Assembly (NCBI RefSeq): GCF_017254835.1
Contig: NZ_JAFKCW010000006.1
Location: forward strand, 62,001-126,000
Origin: Algoriphagus aestuariicola
GTDB taxonomy: Bacteria > Bacteroidota > Bacteroidia > Cytophagales > Cyclobacteriaceae
DNA length: 64,000 nt
Direction of reading: 5' to 3'
In this document: positions 52,643 to 60,386 of the stretch, in pieces
Layout: each line of letters starts with the position of its first letter
Position numbering within the stretch: the first letter of the stretch is position 1
Translations under genes and position numbers: made by a program
Notes under the pieces: model-generated
What the model saw: the letters and a program-made list of their open reading frames with translations, nothing else
The model's database searches: none
Told to the model about the DNA's origin: nothing

Positions 52643-53743
52643 ATGATCTGTTTTTACCTCCTTTGGACGATGAGCTACTTTGTCCTGCTGAATTGGTTTG
52701 CGGGAAAGTGGCCAAAACAGAGGCGGGAAGTGGATTCAGAAGGCTATCTTCCTGCGATTACGCTGTTGATCCCGCTGAGGAATGAACTTGAAAACCTCGA
52801 ATCACTGATACCTGAACTCGGCAAAATCGCCTATCCTAAGCTTGAAATCCTCCTCGTTGATGATCAAAGCGAAGATGGGACTTTCTCATCCTTGCAGGAA
52901 ATGACTAAGGGGGACTCCAGAGTCCGCGTTCTCAAAAGCCCAGGTGCGGGTAAAAAGGCTGCGATCCAATGCGGCGTGGAGGCTGCTAGGACCGAGCTCA
53001 TTCTTTGCTCGGACGCAGACTGTCGTTTTCCGAAGGTTTGGGTGGAAAGAATGGCCGAAGCCTTCCTTGATTCCAAGGTCCAGCTGGTCGCCGGACCGGT
53101 CATCACTTCCGGGGAGCTTGGGTTTTTTCAGCGGTTCCAGCAGATAGAGTGGGCCAGCATTCTGCTGGTGACGAAGTTTTTCTTCAGCCAAAAGCGGCCC
53201 TTACTATGTAGTGCGGCCAATTTTGCCTATAGAAAATCCGCATTTCTGGAGGTCGGAGGTTATGGGGGAAATCTCCAGTTCTGGTCTGGGGATGATGAGT
53301 TTTTGCTCAAAAAGATTCTTGAAAAGTTTGGGAAGGAAAGCTGTGTTTATTTGCCTTACACGGAAAATCTAATCTATACGAAAGCCCAGCCGACTTTTTC
53401 CGATTTAATCAGTCAGCGCATTCGCTGGGCTAGCAAGTGGAAGTACCATGGGGATTGGGGCCATGCCTTTTCTGCCATTGGCGCTTTTTTAGTCCAGGCG
53501 ATATGGTTGGCTAGCGCTGGGTTGTTTTGCTTGGGTATTCAGGGGATTCTAGCCTTTTTTGTTGTTTGGGCCGGGAAAGTTGTTGCGGAAAAGCTCACCC
53601 TAGGTCGGGTGCTCACCACTCTACATCTTCGACGCTCGCTGGTTGATTTTATGAAAACTTCCTTTTTCCACCCGTTTTATATTCTGACAGTGACTGTCGG
53701 TACCGTCCGGGGAAAATTTGTATGGAAAGGACGGGCCAATTGA
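52643..53743 (+). CDS. Glycosyltransferase family 2, membrane-associated
   Basis: 366-aa GT2 enzyme: a short N-terminal membrane segment (residues about 2-18), then the GT-A domain with PAITLLIPLRNELENLESLI, LEILLVDDQSEDGT, LILCSDADCRF (DxD-like metal site), WSGDDEFLLKKI and QRIRWASKWKY (QxxRW), and two to three C-terminal TM helices (about 275-330). Processive-type architecture. Paralogue of the GT2 at 55.9 kb. Probably cell-envelope polysaccharide synthesis; acceptor unknown. Heads the dense operon that runs to 58.8 kb. Confidence 0.9.
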   Translation: MICFYLLWTMSYFVLLNWFAGKWPKQRREVDSEGYLPAITLLIPLRNELENLESLIPELGKIAYPKLEILLVDDQSEDGTFSSLQEMTKGDSRVRVLKSPGAGKKAAIQCGVEAARTELILCSDADCRFPKVWVERMAEAFLDSKVQLVAGPVITSGELGFFQRFQQIEWASILLVTKFFFSQKRPLLCSAANFAYRKSAFLEVGGYGGNLQFWSGDDEFLLKKILEKFGKESCVYLPYTENLIYTKAQPTFSDLISQRIRWASKWKYHGDWGHAFSAIGAFLVQAIWLASAGLFCLGIQGILAFFVVWAGKVVAEKLTLGRVLTTLHLRRSLVDFMKTSFFHPFYILTVTVGTVRGKFVWKGRAN

Positions 53744-53746
53744 AGA

Positions 53747-54028
53747 ATGCTTATTTTAGCTTCTGAATTGAATCCTATGAGTGACGCGGAATTTGACCTG
53801 CTGGACGAGCTTTACTTTGTTCAGCCTTACCATTACCTATTGGACTCGCTTGGCTGGGACGAAAATTTGCTGCTGAGCACGCTGGATTCCCTATACCGAG
53901 ATGGGCTGATCAAATGCCTTCAATCCCCAGATGAAGAGCGCTTCGACATGGTCGATGTACTGGAGGAAGGCAGAAGCCTTTATTTTCTTGCTACTAAAAA
54001 AGGCCTGATGGCCCATAACGCCCTGTAA
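53747..54028 (+). CDS. Small conserved-looking protein upstream of the PP2C phosphatase
   Basis: 93-aa soluble acidic protein (an internal start at M11, MSDAEFDLLDELYFVQPYHY, is possible). No named family recognised. The pattern of three helices, then a beta wing (SLYRDGLIKCLQ ... SLYFLATKKGLMAHNAL) resembles a winged-helix fold. It is 3 nt after the glycosyltransferase and 3 nt before the PP2C gene, so it is co-expressed with both. Confidence 0.75.
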   Translation: MLILASELNPMSDAEFDLLDELYFVQPYHYLLDSLGWDENLLLSTLDSLYRDGLIKCLQSPDEERFDMVDVLEEGRSLYFLATKKGLMAHNAL

Positions 54029-54031
54029 TCC

Positions 54032-55243
54032 TTGATAGACGAAACCTACAAATACGAACGGAAAGGACTAGAGCTGAAAGCTCTCTTGGAGATCACCCAG
54101 GCGATCAATGAAAATCAGCCCGAAACGGTCTTGGTGAACATTTTCAAATTTACCTGTCTGGTACATTTGGACATCAAGGCCTTGATCCTCTATGTCTACA
54201 AGGATGAAGCCTTTGAGAGAAAAATCTCCCACGGGGTAAAGGGCAAAGTGCCCTTGTCTCTCAGCACCGACCAGGTCAATGACCAAAAAGAGACTGGACA
54301 GCTCATGATACAGCTGAGCGATGAATACAGTTTCGATGAATTGGAAACCTACTTGCCGGTATATCATAAGGATAAGATGCTGGCCATCCTTTTCCTGAAG
54401 AGGAAATCCACCGACACGGAGCTGGATCTGGATTTCACCCAAGCCCTGGCCAATATTCTGGTGGTGGCGCTGGAAAACAAGCGTTTTGCGCGAAAGCAGC
54501 TGCAACAGGAGGTACTCAACCGGGAAGTGGCGATCGCTTCGCAAGTTCAGCAGATGCTTTTTCCTGACTCACTGCCGAACACCGAAGAACTCAAAGCGAC
54601 AGTGACCTACTATCCCCACAGCATGGTGGGCGGGGACTACTATGATCTGATCAGAAAGGGCGAGGACAAAGTGTATTTCTGCATCGCGGACGTGTCGGGC
54701 AAAGGGATCGCAGCGGCGCTACTTATGTCCAATTTTCAGGCGGCACTCAGGACACTCCTCAGAACCGATGCGGATTTTGACGTGATCATCCATCAGCTCA
54801 ACCATACACTCATCGAAAACACCAAGGGAGAGCGTTTTATCACCTTTTTCCTCGGTGAGTACGACTACAAAAGCAAGCGGCTTCGCTTCGTGAATGCGGG
54901 CCACAATCCACCTATCCTGTGTCGGGAAAAGTCTTCGCGTACAGAGCTGCTAGAGGCTGGGACGACCATCCTTGGAGCTTTCGAGGAATTGCCTTTTTTG
55001 GAGATTGGGGAGCGGATGGATCTGGACCACTTCACCATCCACCTTTACACCGACGGACTGACCGAGGCGATGAATTCTGAAGAAGAGGAATTTGGGGAGG
55101 ATAGATTCCGCAGCTATGTGGATTCACATCTTTGCGTGAATCCGGAGGACTTTCATTCGGGCTTTTTTGAACAAATGAAAGCTTTCACCCAGGACGTTCC
55201 GCTTCGGGATGACCTGACCTTGCTCAGCCTTAGATTCACCTAA
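54032..55243 (+). CDS. PP2C-family (SpoIIE-type) serine/threonine phosphatase
   Basis: 403-aa cytoplasmic phosphatase. TTG start at 54032 (IDETYKYERKGLELKALLEI). A GAF-like region covers about residues 15-155. The SpoIIE/RsbU phosphatase domain spans about 170-400: ASQVQQMLFPDSLPNTEEL, VGGDYYDLIRKGEDKVYF and IADVSGKGIAAALLMSNF with metal aspartates, VNAGHNPPIL, and LYTDGLTEAMNSEEEEFG. Such enzymes act in partner-switching control, but no anti-sigma or STAS protein is adjacent. Confidence 0.93.
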   Translation: MIDETYKYERKGLELKALLEITQAINENQPETVLVNIFKFTCLVHLDIKALILYVYKDEAFERKISHGVKGKVPLSLSTDQVNDQKETGQLMIQLSDEYSFDELETYLPVYHKDKMLAILFLKRKSTDTELDLDFTQALANILVVALENKRFARKQLQQEVLNREVAIASQVQQMLFPDSLPNTEELKATVTYYPHSMVGGDYYDLIRKGEDKVYFCIADVSGKGIAAALLMSNFQAALRTLLRTDADFDVIIHQLNHTLIENTKGERFITFFLGEYDYKSKRLRFVNAGHNPPILCREKSSRTELLEAGTTILGAFEELPFLEIGERMDLDHFTIHLYTDGLTEAMNSEEEEFGEDRFRSYVDSHLCVNPEDFHSGFFEQMKAFTQDVPLRDDLTLLSLRFT

Positions 55244-55246
55244 GGC

Positions 55247-55873
55247 ATGGTTTGGCATACCGTTCCACGCGCCGTTCAATTGCTGTTTCCAAAACGAATC
55301 TGGAGGGGGGATCCCTCGGGAAATCGGGTTTTTCTGAGCTTTGACGATGGGCCGGTGCCAGGTGCCACTGACTATGTCTTGAACGAACTCGAGAAAAGGG
55401 GGCAAAAAGCCACTTTTTTCATGGTGGGGGACAACGTTCGCAAACATCAAAGCTTGGCAATGGAGGTGGTGGACGCGGGGCACGGGATCGGCAATCATAC
55501 CCTCAACCATCTCAACGGTTGGAAAACCCCAGCTGGCGAATACCTCCAAAATGTTCGGGCTTTTGATGAAACTGTCGGGCAGAAAATCGGTATCCAAACG
55601 AATCTATTTCGTCCCCCCTATGGATTGATCACCGGCCCGCAGGCAAAATCAATCCTTAAATCCAAAAAGGTTTTGATGTGGAATGTGCTTTCGGGAGATT
55701 ATGATTTGTCTCTTCCCCCGTCGAGAATTAGGGACAAAACCATGGCAAATACCCGTGCGGGAAGTATAGTCGTCTTTCATGACCAGCAAAAGACCCAGGA
55801 TGTACTTCCAAAAGTACTTCCGGTATACCTTGATTTTTTGGTGGAAATGGGCTTTGAAACTGCGTTGCTATGA
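55247..55873 (+). CDS. Polysaccharide deacetylase (NodB-type)
   Basis: 208-aa CE4 deacetylase: VFLSFDDGPVPGATDYVLNE with the catalytic Asp and metal Asp, GHGIGNHTLNHLNGW carrying the metal histidines, LFRPPYGLI, and SIVVFHDQQKT with the C-terminal His. No signal peptide is evident. Probably N-deacetylates an envelope or lipid-linked sugar made by the flanking glycosyltransferases. Overlaps the next gene by 4 nt. Confidence 0.93.
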   Translation: MVWHTVPRAVQLLFPKRIWRGDPSGNRVFLSFDDGPVPGATDYVLNELEKRGQKATFFMVGDNVRKHQSLAMEVVDAGHGIGNHTLNHLNGWKTPAGEYLQNVRAFDETVGQKIGIQTNLFRPPYGLITGPQAKSILKSKKVLMWNVLSGDYDLSLPPSRIRDKTMANTRAGSIVVFHDQQKTQDVLPKVLPVYLDFLVEMGFETALL

Positions 55874-56976
55874 GCGCGGCCGTACTGGGGAGCTTTGCTG
55901 GAATGCTGATCGTGCAGTATCTGCTTTTGCGGATTTTGTTAAGAGTAAATTGGAAACAGCGTTCGAGCAGGCCTATCCCTTTTCCGAGGGTATCCATTCT
56001 AATAGCGGCGAGAAACGAGGAGAAGTCACTGCCAAAGCTCCTCAAAAGTCTTGATCGGCTCAACTATCCCGCGGATAAATTGGAAATCCTCATCGCGGAT
56101 GATCAAAGTGAGGATGCTACTGCCGGGCTGATTGCTGACTGGAGCAAGGGGCGACCGAATCGAAGGTTGATTTCCATTGGGGCGGATCAGGTGGGAAGAT
56201 TCCAAAGCAATGGAAAAGCCAATGCCTTGGCCATTGTTGCCAAAGAAGCGATCGGGGATTTGTTCTTTTTTACAGATGCCGACTGTGAGGTCCCGGAATC
56301 TTGGGTCAAGGAGGGAATTGGGAGTTTTGAAGACGGTATTGGGATCGTAATTGGAGTCACGCAGGTGAAGGGGCCTGGTTTTTTTGCCAAGATGCAGGAG
56401 CTGGAATGGTGGAATACGCTTGGCATCGTCAAGGCGGTCACCGACTTGGGACTTCCGACAACGGGCTTGGGGAACAATATGATCATCAGTCGGGAGGCCT
56501 ACTTTGGTAGTGGAGGCTTCGAGGGCATCAAGTCCTCAGTCACCGAGGATCTGGAGATTTCCCGATCCGTTTTGCGCGCCGGATATAAACTTCATCAACA
56601 GGTTTCGAGTGACTTTCTGGTGAAAACAAAAGCGGAAGAAGGCTGGGCTTCCCTGCTTAGCCAGCGGAAACGCTGGGTGACTGGGGCAGCGACACTTTCT
56701 CTGGCTTGGAAAGCCCTGATGGGGATTCAGTTTTTGTTCTTTCCCGCAGTTCTTGCACTTCTTCTGCTTGAGTGGAAACTCGGATTGGCGATATGGTTTT
56801 TGAAGGTAGTTTGCCAATCGTCATTTCTGCGATTTTTTGCCCATAGAGCAGGAGAAAAGATTAGGCTCTCCCCTTTGATTTTCTTTGATTTTTACCAGAT
56901 TGCAAGTCTGAGCCTGACGATTCTTTATTACTTTTGGCCCTCCAAAGTACACTGGAAGTCCCGTAGTTACCCATGA
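55870..56976 (+). CDS. Glycosyltransferase family 2, membrane-associated
   Basis: 368-aa GT2 protein with an N-terminal TM segment (about residues 3-24), PRVSILIAARNEEKSLPKLL, KLEILIADDQSEDAT, LFFFTDADCEVP (metal site), TEDLEISRSVLRAGY, QRKRWVTGAATLS (QxxRW) and C-terminal hydrophobic helices (about 265-300 and 335-355). Same design as the GT2 at 52.6 kb. Overlaps the deacetylase and TatD genes by 4 nt each, so expression is tightly coupled. Confidence 0.92.
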   Translation: MSAAVLGSFAGMLIVQYLLLRILLRVNWKQRSSRPIPFPRVSILIAARNEEKSLPKLLKSLDRLNYPADKLEILIADDQSEDATAGLIADWSKGRPNRRLISIGADQVGRFQSNGKANALAIVAKEAIGDLFFFTDADCEVPESWVKEGIGSFEDGIGIVIGVTQVKGPGFFAKMQELEWWNTLGIVKAVTDLGLPTTGLGNNMIISREAYFGSGGFEGIKSSVTEDLEISRSVLRAGYKLHQQVSSDFLVKTKAEEGWASLLSQRKRWVTGAATLSLAWKALMGIQFLFFPAVLALLLLEWKLGLAIWFLKVVCQSSFLRFFAHRAGEKIRLSPLIFFDFYQIASLSLTILYYFWPSKVHWKSRSYP

Positions 56977-57749
56977 ACCTGATCGATACCCACGCCCACA
57001 TTTATTCCACGAAGTTTGACGCGGACCGTGACCAGGTCATCGAAGAGATCAGGGAAGCTGGCATCGAGCGGATCTACATGCCCAATGTGGATGTCGAAAC
57101 CATCGACCGAATGCTGGAATGCGAGTCCCGTTATGGAGACCTTTGTATTCCCATGATGGGCCTTCACCCTTGCGATGTCCAGGAGGGTTTTGAGCAGCAA
57201 CTTTACGTAATGGAGGATTGGCTGGGCAAGCGGTCCTTTGCGGCAGTGGGGGAGATCGGTACCGATCTTTATTGGGACAAAACCACCTTCGAAATCCAAA
57301 AAGAGGCGCTGAATATCCAGCTGGGATGGGCGAAAAAACACAACCTTCCGGTGGTTCTGCATTGCAGGGAATCCATCGATGAGACTATCGAAATCATCGA
57401 AAAAGCCCAAGATGGAACTCTTTCCGGTGTTTTCCATTGTTTTACGGGCACGTTGGAGCAAGCGCAAAAGATTGTCAAGTTGGGATTCCTGTTGGGAATA
57501 GGCGGAGTCGCCACTTACAAAAATGGGGGGCTAGACGCCGTTGTTCCATTTGTCGGTCCTGAACATTTGGTTTTGGAAACAGATGCGCCCTATCTGGCTC
57601 CTGTGCCTCACCGCGGCAAAAGGAATACCCCTGCTTACTTGCCAGCCATTGCGCAGCGTGTGGGAGACCTACTCCAGACCTCGGCGAGCGAAGTGGCATT
57701 GGTGACCAAGGCCAACGCGCTGAATTTATTCAAGGAAATCACAGTATGA
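56973..57749 (+). CDS. TatD family metal-dependent hydrolase
   Basis: 258-aa TIM-barrel deoxyribonuclease/hydrolase of the TatD family: NLIDTHAHIYSTKFDADRD with the first metal histidines, VGEIGTDLYWDK (metal Glu), VVLHCRES (His), GVFHCFTGTLEQAQ (His) and VLETDAPYLAPVPHRGKRN (Asp). Involved in DNA quality control or tRNA/D-aminoacyl processing in different hosts. Overlaps both neighbours by 4 nt. Confidence 0.95.
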   Translation: MNLIDTHAHIYSTKFDADRDQVIEEIREAGIERIYMPNVDVETIDRMLECESRYGDLCIPMMGLHPCDVQEGFEQQLYVMEDWLGKRSFAAVGEIGTDLYWDKTTFEIQKEALNIQLGWAKKHNLPVVLHCRESIDETIEIIEKAQDGTLSGVFHCFTGTLEQAQKIVKLGFLLGIGGVATYKNGGLDAVVPFVGPEHLVLETDAPYLAPVPHRGKRNTPAYLPAIAQRVGDLLQTSASEVALVTKANALNLFKEITV

Positions 57750-58813
57750 ATTATAAAATAGTCCGCCTAAACACGGGGCTTAAGACAGCCAAAACAGCCT
57801 CTGTACTGATCATTTATACCGGAGGTACTCTCGGGATGGCCTACGACGAGTCTGGTTCGCTCGTTCCCTTCAACTTTGGACAGATTCTGGAGAAGATCCC
57901 CATCCTTTCCAATATGGATATCGCCATTACGGTGATTTCCTTTCCTGAGCCTATTGATTCCTCCAATGTGTCCATGCGCCACTGGATGGATATGTCCTAT
58001 ATCATCTACGAAAACTACGATAGCTACGATGGCTTCGTCGTGCTTCACGGCACGGATACCATGGCCTATTCTGCGTCAATGATGAGCTATATGCTCCATG
58101 GCCTGAATAAGCCGGTAATCTTTACGGGAGCCCAATTGCCGATTTCCGCAATGCGATCAGATGCGCGTGAAAACCTGATGACCTCGCTCGAAATTGCTAC
58201 GGCGAAAATGGGAGGCCGCCCGATCGTGCCGGAGGTTTGCATCTTTTTCAACCACATGTTGCTTCGTGGTAATCGATCGAAAAAGGTGCAGAGCATTCAC
58301 TTTGATGCATTTGAGTCGGAAAACTACCCCAGTCTCGCGGAAGCTGGCATAGTAATCGACTACAATACCAATGCGATCCGTCCATACGAACCGCACAAGA
58401 AATTGGTAAAGATGAGCCATCTCGACAACCGGGTGATGGTGCTGAAGCTTTTCCCGGGAATCACTGACAAAATCATGGATGCCTGTTTCAAGATCGACGG
58501 CTTGCGCGGAGTTGTGCTGGAGACCTACGGTTCTGGAAATAGCCCCTCCGAAGCTTGGTTTATGAAGTCCCTGGAGCGAGCCATAAAAAAAGGTCTAATC
58601 ATTCTCAATGTGTCCCAGTGCAATGGCGGCCGGGTGATCCAGGGAAGGTATGAGACCTCCAAAGAACTACTCGCCGTAGGCGTGGTCAGCGGGGCGGACA
58701 TGACCACAGAGGCAGCGGTGACCAAATTGATGTTTCTCCTGGGGCAGAATTACACCCGTGAGGAAATATGCCTCAAGCTGACCCAATCCCTGGCAGGAGA
58801 GATTACTGCTTGA
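57746..58813 (+). CDS. Type I (cytoplasmic) asparaginase
   Basis: 355-aa L-asparaginase hydrolysing asparagine to aspartate and ammonia. The nucleophile Thr is in ILIIYTGGTLGMAY when read across the first strand, and the second catalytic Thr-Asp in VVLHGTDTMAYSASMMSYML split by the usual turn. PVIFTGAQLPISAMRSDARE follows. No signal peptide, so cytoplasmic type. Last gene of the operon. Confidence 0.95.
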   Translation: MNYKIVRLNTGLKTAKTASVLIIYTGGTLGMAYDESGSLVPFNFGQILEKIPILSNMDIAITVISFPEPIDSSNVSMRHWMDMSYIIYENYDSYDGFVVLHGTDTMAYSASMMSYMLHGLNKPVIFTGAQLPISAMRSDARENLMTSLEIATAKMGGRPIVPEVCIFFNHMLLRGNRSKKVQSIHFDAFESENYPSLAEAGIVIDYNTNAIRPYEPHKKLVKMSHLDNRVMVLKLFPGITDKIMDACFKIDGLRGVVLETYGSGNSPSEAWFMKSLERAIKKGLIILNVSQCNGGRVIQGRYETSKELLAVGVVSGADMTTEAAVTKLMFLLGQNYTREEICLKLTQSLAGEITA

Positions 58814-58906
58814 TTTTTCCCGGAAATCTGCTGAAGGGTTTGGATTCGGGAGGAATAATAATTTTCTTTGCACTCCGATTCAGAAAAAGGGTCGGAAAAT
58901 CAACCT

Positions 58907-58993
58907 AGAGAGGTGTCCGAGTGGTTGAAGGAGCACGCCTGGAAAGTGTGTATACTCCAAAAGGGTATCGAGGGTTCGAATCCCTTCCTCTCT
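58907..58993 (+). tRNA. tRNA-Ser (GGA)
   Basis: 87-nt tRNA. Acceptor AGAGAGG pairs with CCTCTCT, discriminator G. The anticodon stem CACGC/GTGTG holds the loop CTGGAAA, giving anticodon GGA. A long variable arm (TATACTCCAAAAGGGTATC) marks class II. CCA is not encoded. Confidence 0.95.
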
Positions 58994-59001
58994 GCAAGCT
59001 A

Positions 59002-59046
59002 TAGCCCTAACTTACCTTTTTTAGGTGAGTTAGGGTTTTGTTTTTT
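59002..59046 (+). terminator. Terminator after tRNA-Ser
   Basis: Stem CCCTAACTTACC / GGTgAGTTAGGG with a T-rich loop and following T-run. Confidence 0.75.
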
Positions 59047-59415
59047 GGTACAGTATCGAAATCAGTTTCGATCTGGAATATCATTGGGAAGACCTTTTGC
59101 CTTGAGAATGGCAATCAAACGGTCCCTATCCCAACCCCTGAGCTCGTCCTGGATAAGATGATAGAGTATCCGGGTGTCAATCCGATGCATTCTCATCCGT
59201 ACCTTTTATCCCCAATTACACCCGCTCCATCTCTGAAGCCACCGATAGCCAAAAAGCATAACTGTAATCCAGCTGAGTGCGCTTGACATGCTTATAATCT
59301 TGATCATCTTTCACAACATTACATTTTGTGCGATGCGACTATAGGACAATTCACAGCTGCGCAAGCTCCTTCTCCCTGGGCTTGCCCTACAGGATTGCGG
59401 AGGAAAAGTCGTCAA

Positions 59416-59504
59416 GAAATGCCCATGTTAATGGCTTCATGCACTGAGGGATGATAATCTAGGGCATTCCATATGGCCTTAAAAAAACAGATTATAAACA
59501 TATG
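59416..59504 (+). promoter_or_regulatory. Structured leader element, copy D (orphan)
   Basis: P1: AATGCCC (59418-59424) pairs perfectly with GGGCATT (59462-59468). Loop GGGAT (59448-59452) can pair with ATTCC. P3: CATATG (59470-59475) pairs with CATATG (59499-59504). The ATG in P3 opens only an 8-codon frame (MNSFCERF, stop at 59526), so this copy lacks a downstream gene or serves a tiny peptide. Confidence 0.65.
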
Positions 59505-59679
59505 AATTCTTTCTGTGAAAGATTTTAGTCTTGGGCCAGCTTGCAGTAGGGTGGATAATCTTCACTCAGTGCTTCGAGCGGATTGAGGACATCTAGGGAG
59601 GTAGATCCAAGAAGAGGTGAGTTTTTAGATATTTTCCCTGGTACAACTTCAGGTTTTGAGAAAGGCTGCATTTTCCAAT

Positions 59680-59711
59680 GTTAAGTTTTTGGCCTAAATG
59701 AAAACTTAACA
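59680..59711. promoter_or_regulatory. Inverted repeat upstream of the lysine-rich gene
   Basis: Perfect 10-bp arms GTTAAGTTTT/AAAACTTAAC with a 12-nt spacer, 24 nt upstream of a TAnnTTTG box. Position suits an operator or activator site. Confidence 0.5.
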
Positions 59712-59734
59712 TTACCTTCCGGCCTCGACTATCT

Positions 59735-59742
59735 ACATTTGC
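59735..59742 (+). promoter_or_regulatory. -7 box of the lysine-rich gene
   Basis: TACATTTG matches TAnnTTTG 44 nt before the preferred ATG at 59787. No clear -33 TTG; the inverted repeat occupies that area. Confidence 0.5.
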
Positions 59743-59786
59743 CTAACAATTTGTTAACAGTGAAACAGTTAAAAAAGAAAATTGAA

Positions 59787-60185
59787 ATGGCAGATACTAA
59801 AAATACGGAGCTAGGTATTCAAGAAACAAAACAACCAGAAGTTCAAGATGACGCTTCTTCAAATGTCACTTCTGAAATAAAAGAAGATGCGGGTACCAAG
59901 AATAGTAATCATGCGGGAAATAATGGGAAATCAGTGAAGTCGCATAAGAAAACGAAAGGGTCCAATAAAAAGAAGTCCAAAGACTCAAAAAAACTGAGCG
60001 AGAAAATCAAAAATAAAAAGGAAGAGGAAAACGATAAAAAGAAGGAAAAGGATAAAAAGGCTAAGAAGAAGGCAGAGAAAAAGAAAAAGGAAAAAAAGAA
60101 GAAAGAGAAGGCTCAAAAAAAGTTGAAGGAAAAAAAAGCAAAGAAGATAGCTGCCCAAAAGAAGAAAAAATCCAAGAAAAAATAA
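59787..60185 (+). CDS. Lysine-rich, histone H1-like protein
   Basis: 132-aa protein from ATG at 59787 (MADTKNTELGIQETKQPEVQ); TTG or GTG starts up to 59739 are possible. The first about 35 residues are acidic and polar; the rest is extremely Lys-rich with Glu/Ala (for example KKLKEKKAKKIAAQ), alternating KEK/KAK patterns that suggest a long charged helix or disordered tail. No named family is certain. Composition resembles H1-like or nucleic-acid-binding bacterial proteins. Own promoter and terminator, so expressed alone. AT-rich by codon need. Confidence 0.75.
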   Translation: MADTKNTELGIQETKQPEVQDDASSNVTSEIKEDAGTKNSNHAGNNGKSVKSHKKTKGSNKKKSKDSKKLSEKIKNKKEEENDKKKEKDKKAKKKAEKKKKEKKKKEKAQKKLKEKKAKKIAAQKKKKSKKK

Positions 60186-60191
60186 TTTTTG

Positions 60192-60224
60192 AAAGATCGA
60201 GACAGTTAAGTTTCGATCTTTTTT
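60192..60224 (+). terminator. Terminator after the lysine-rich gene
   Basis: 8-bp stem AAGATCGA/TCGATCTT followed by T-run. Confidence 0.7.
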
Positions 60225-60386
60225 GCCTAATTAGTTAGTACGAAGATTCCACGCGAGCTGTTCCGCTAGGAAAAGTTTCTGAGTTTCGGACACCATCCCG
60301 GACAATATCCCTAAAAGTGGATAAAAGAATTTCTGGACCCAGTTGGCTTGCACTGACCTAACTTGGCCAAACACGAAAACATCGAA

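Larger units (their letters stand above)
59047..59734. other. Long non-coding stretch after tRNA-Ser
   Basis: No convincing gene in about 690 nt; the short reading frames here have no protein-like composition. It holds leader element copy D and a 10-bp inverted repeat in front of the lysine-rich gene. It may be the remnant of a deleted gene that belonged to copy D. Confidence 0.6.

Noticed and set aside
58868-59161. 97-aa frame across tRNA-Ser
   Set aside because: Runs through the tRNA and its terminator; no protein-like features.
59038-59286. 82-aa frame in the gap after tRNA-Ser
   Set aside because: No recognisable domain and no promoter; treated as non-coding.
60240-60275. AGATTCCACGCGAGC resembling part of the leader element
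   Set aside because: Lacks the CATNTG/CANATG hairpin and the upstream stem; the match is short and probably chance.
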